From Candidatus Methylomirabilota bacterium (lineage in GTDB: Bacteria > Methylomirabilota > Methylomirabilia > Methylomirabilales > JACQHM01): DNA of 5,106 bases. The notes beneath the pieces are model-generated. The model saw only the letters and a program-made list of their open reading frames with translations. It searched no databases and was not told the origin of the DNA. Every line of letters begins with the position of its first letter. Positions within the stretch are counted from its first letter, which is position 1. Below are positions 4,277 through 5,106 of this stretch, piece after piece. The translations under genes and the position numbers were made by a program. The stretch covers positions 1 through 5,106 of the forward strand of contig JACQHM010000048.1 of the NCBI GenBank assembly GCA_016199025.1, in the 5' to 3' direction.

Positions 4277-5106
4277 ATGATCGGATCCTCTTTACAGATC
4301 GGGGATCAAGTCATTGTCGAGCGTCAGCATCTTCAACAACTGCTGGATGTGTTGCGCAAGAGGGGCTACCGACTTGTGGGACCCACTGTTCAGGGCGGGG
4401 CCATCGTGTACGACGAGTTGAACTCTACGGCTGATCTGCCCGTCGGATGGATGGATGAGCAGGATGGAGGGACTTATCGACTCAAAAAGCGCAACGATGA
4501 AGCGTTCTTCGGTTACGTCGTCGGTCCGCACTCGTGGAAACGGTTTCTGCATCCGCCGGTGGTACGCTTGTGGCAGGCGGCACGCGATGGCAACAGCTTC
4601 CAGATTCTTGAAGCGGCCCAGGAAGCGCCCCAGTACGCGTTTATCGGCGTCCGCCCATGTGAACTGCACGCTATCGCCATTCAAGATCAAGTCTTCGTGA
4701 AGGGAAACTGTGTGGATCCCATTTATAAAGCGCGGCGCGAGAAAGTCTTTATGATGGCAGTCAATTGTGGGCAAGCCGGCGGCACCTGTTTCTGTGTCTC
4801 GATGGACACGGGACCAAAAGCAACGTTCGGGTTTGATCTCGCCCTGACGGAGGTCTTAGAAGCGGACCGTCACTTCTTCGTCATAGAAGTCGGGACAGAA
4901 CTGGGCGCAGAGGTGCTCCGGGAAGTCCCCCATAGAGAAGCCCGTGAGGGGGAGAAGGGGGTCGCTCTCCGCATTGTGGCCGAAGCCGCCAAGCAGATGG
5001 GGCGGTCCATGGACACCACGGACATCAAGAACTTGCTCTACGGTAACTATGAGCATCCACGCTGGAACCATGTCGCGGCGCGCTGCCTGACCTGCGCCAA
5101 CTGCAC
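4277..5106 (+). CDS. 4Fe-4S hydrogenase beta-type subunit (HydB/HyhB, AsrA-like), 3' truncated
   Basis: The first 276 codons of an iron-sulfur electron-transfer subunit, cut by the window end. This family carries electrons between a flavin/NAD(P) subunit and the catalytic part of cytoplasmic group 3b [NiFe] (sulf)hydrogenases; related proteins are AsrA of anaerobic sulfite reductase. Visible signatures are GVRPCELHAIAIQD (about 124-137), AVNCGQAGGTCFCVSMDTGP (161-180) and RCLTCANC (269-276), the start of the first ferredoxin-like CxxCxxC motif with Cys270, Cys273 and Cys276. A further part with the second cluster should follow. ATG 4277 is the only good start near the family N-terminus; the nearest purine site, AGAGGA (4259-4264), is 12 bases away. 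Its codons (CAA, GAT, ATT, CAT, CTT) look less GC-biased than those of the ATPase. By family habit, hydrogenase flavin, small and large subunits probably follow downstream; this is inference. Confidence 0.87.
   Translation, partial: MIGSSLQIGDQVIVERQHLQQLLDVLRKRGYRLVGPTVQGGAIVYDELNSTADLPVGWMDEQDGGTYRLKKRNDEAFFGYVVGPHSWKRFLHPPVVRLWQAARDGNSFQILEAAQEAPQYAFIGVRPCELHAIAIQDQVFVKGNCVDPIYKARREKVFMMAVNCGQAGGTCFCVSMDTGPKATFGFDLALTEVLEADRHFFVIEVGTELGAEVLREVPHREAREGEKGVALRIVAEAAKQMGRSMDTTDIKNLLYGNYEHPRWNHVAARCLTCANC

Noticed and set aside
4292..4774. Antisense open frame opposite the iron-sulfur gene
   Set aside because: The + strand frame contains RPCELHAI, the GGTCFC segment and a CxxCxxC motif that match a known family; the antisense product shows nothing comparable.

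Overview
The window is a moderately GC-rich bacterial fragment in which every credible gene lies on the + strand. Arginine is often written AGG and glycine GGG or GGC. Shine-Dalgarno-like purine runs and one good TTGACA-type promoter argue for Bacteria. The content (a ferredoxin-dependent 2-oxoacid oxidoreductase subunit and a hydrogenase-type 4Fe-4S subunit) suggests an anaerobic or facultatively anaerobic lifestyle. The AGG-rich codon use would fit a thermophile, but the phylum cannot be named from this sequence.

Layout: (1) 1-128 is a spacer with three tandem 7-base units and a near-perfect 19-base inverted repeat. (2) 129-674 is a complete gamma subunit of a 2-oxoacid:ferredoxin oxidoreductase (korC/porG type); its partner subunits are not in the window. 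(3) 675-809 is a short spacer with a 7-bp inverted repeat and a possible mini-ORF whose stop overlaps the next start. (4) 810-3449 is a complete SERCA-like P2A Ca2+ ATPase that keeps, by eye, all seven side-chain calcium ligands I could compare. (5) 3450-3762 is a structured non-coding stretch with several inverted repeats, a TTGACA promoter candidate, a pyrimidine tract, a weak terminator candidate and a three-codon mini-ORF. (6) 3763-4179 encodes a 138-residue protein I do not recognise, with an N-terminal coiled coil. (7) 4180-4276 is a spacer with a promoter candidate placed so that the transcript might be leaderless. (8) 4277 to the end is the first 276 codons of an iron-sulfur protein of the hydrogenase/sulfhydrogenase beta (HydB/HyhB, AsrA-like) family, cut off inside its first CxxCxxC cluster motif.

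The gaps between genes (135, 313 and 97 bases) and the promoter-like elements in two of them suggest mostly separate transcription units rather than one operon. The korC-type and hydrogenase-type genes share ferredoxin/iron-sulfur electron metabolism. The ATPase would export calcium, and I see no direct functional link to its neighbours. I found no clear evidence for a new defence or mobile system. The parts most worth a second look are the two structured leaders and the unassigned small protein.
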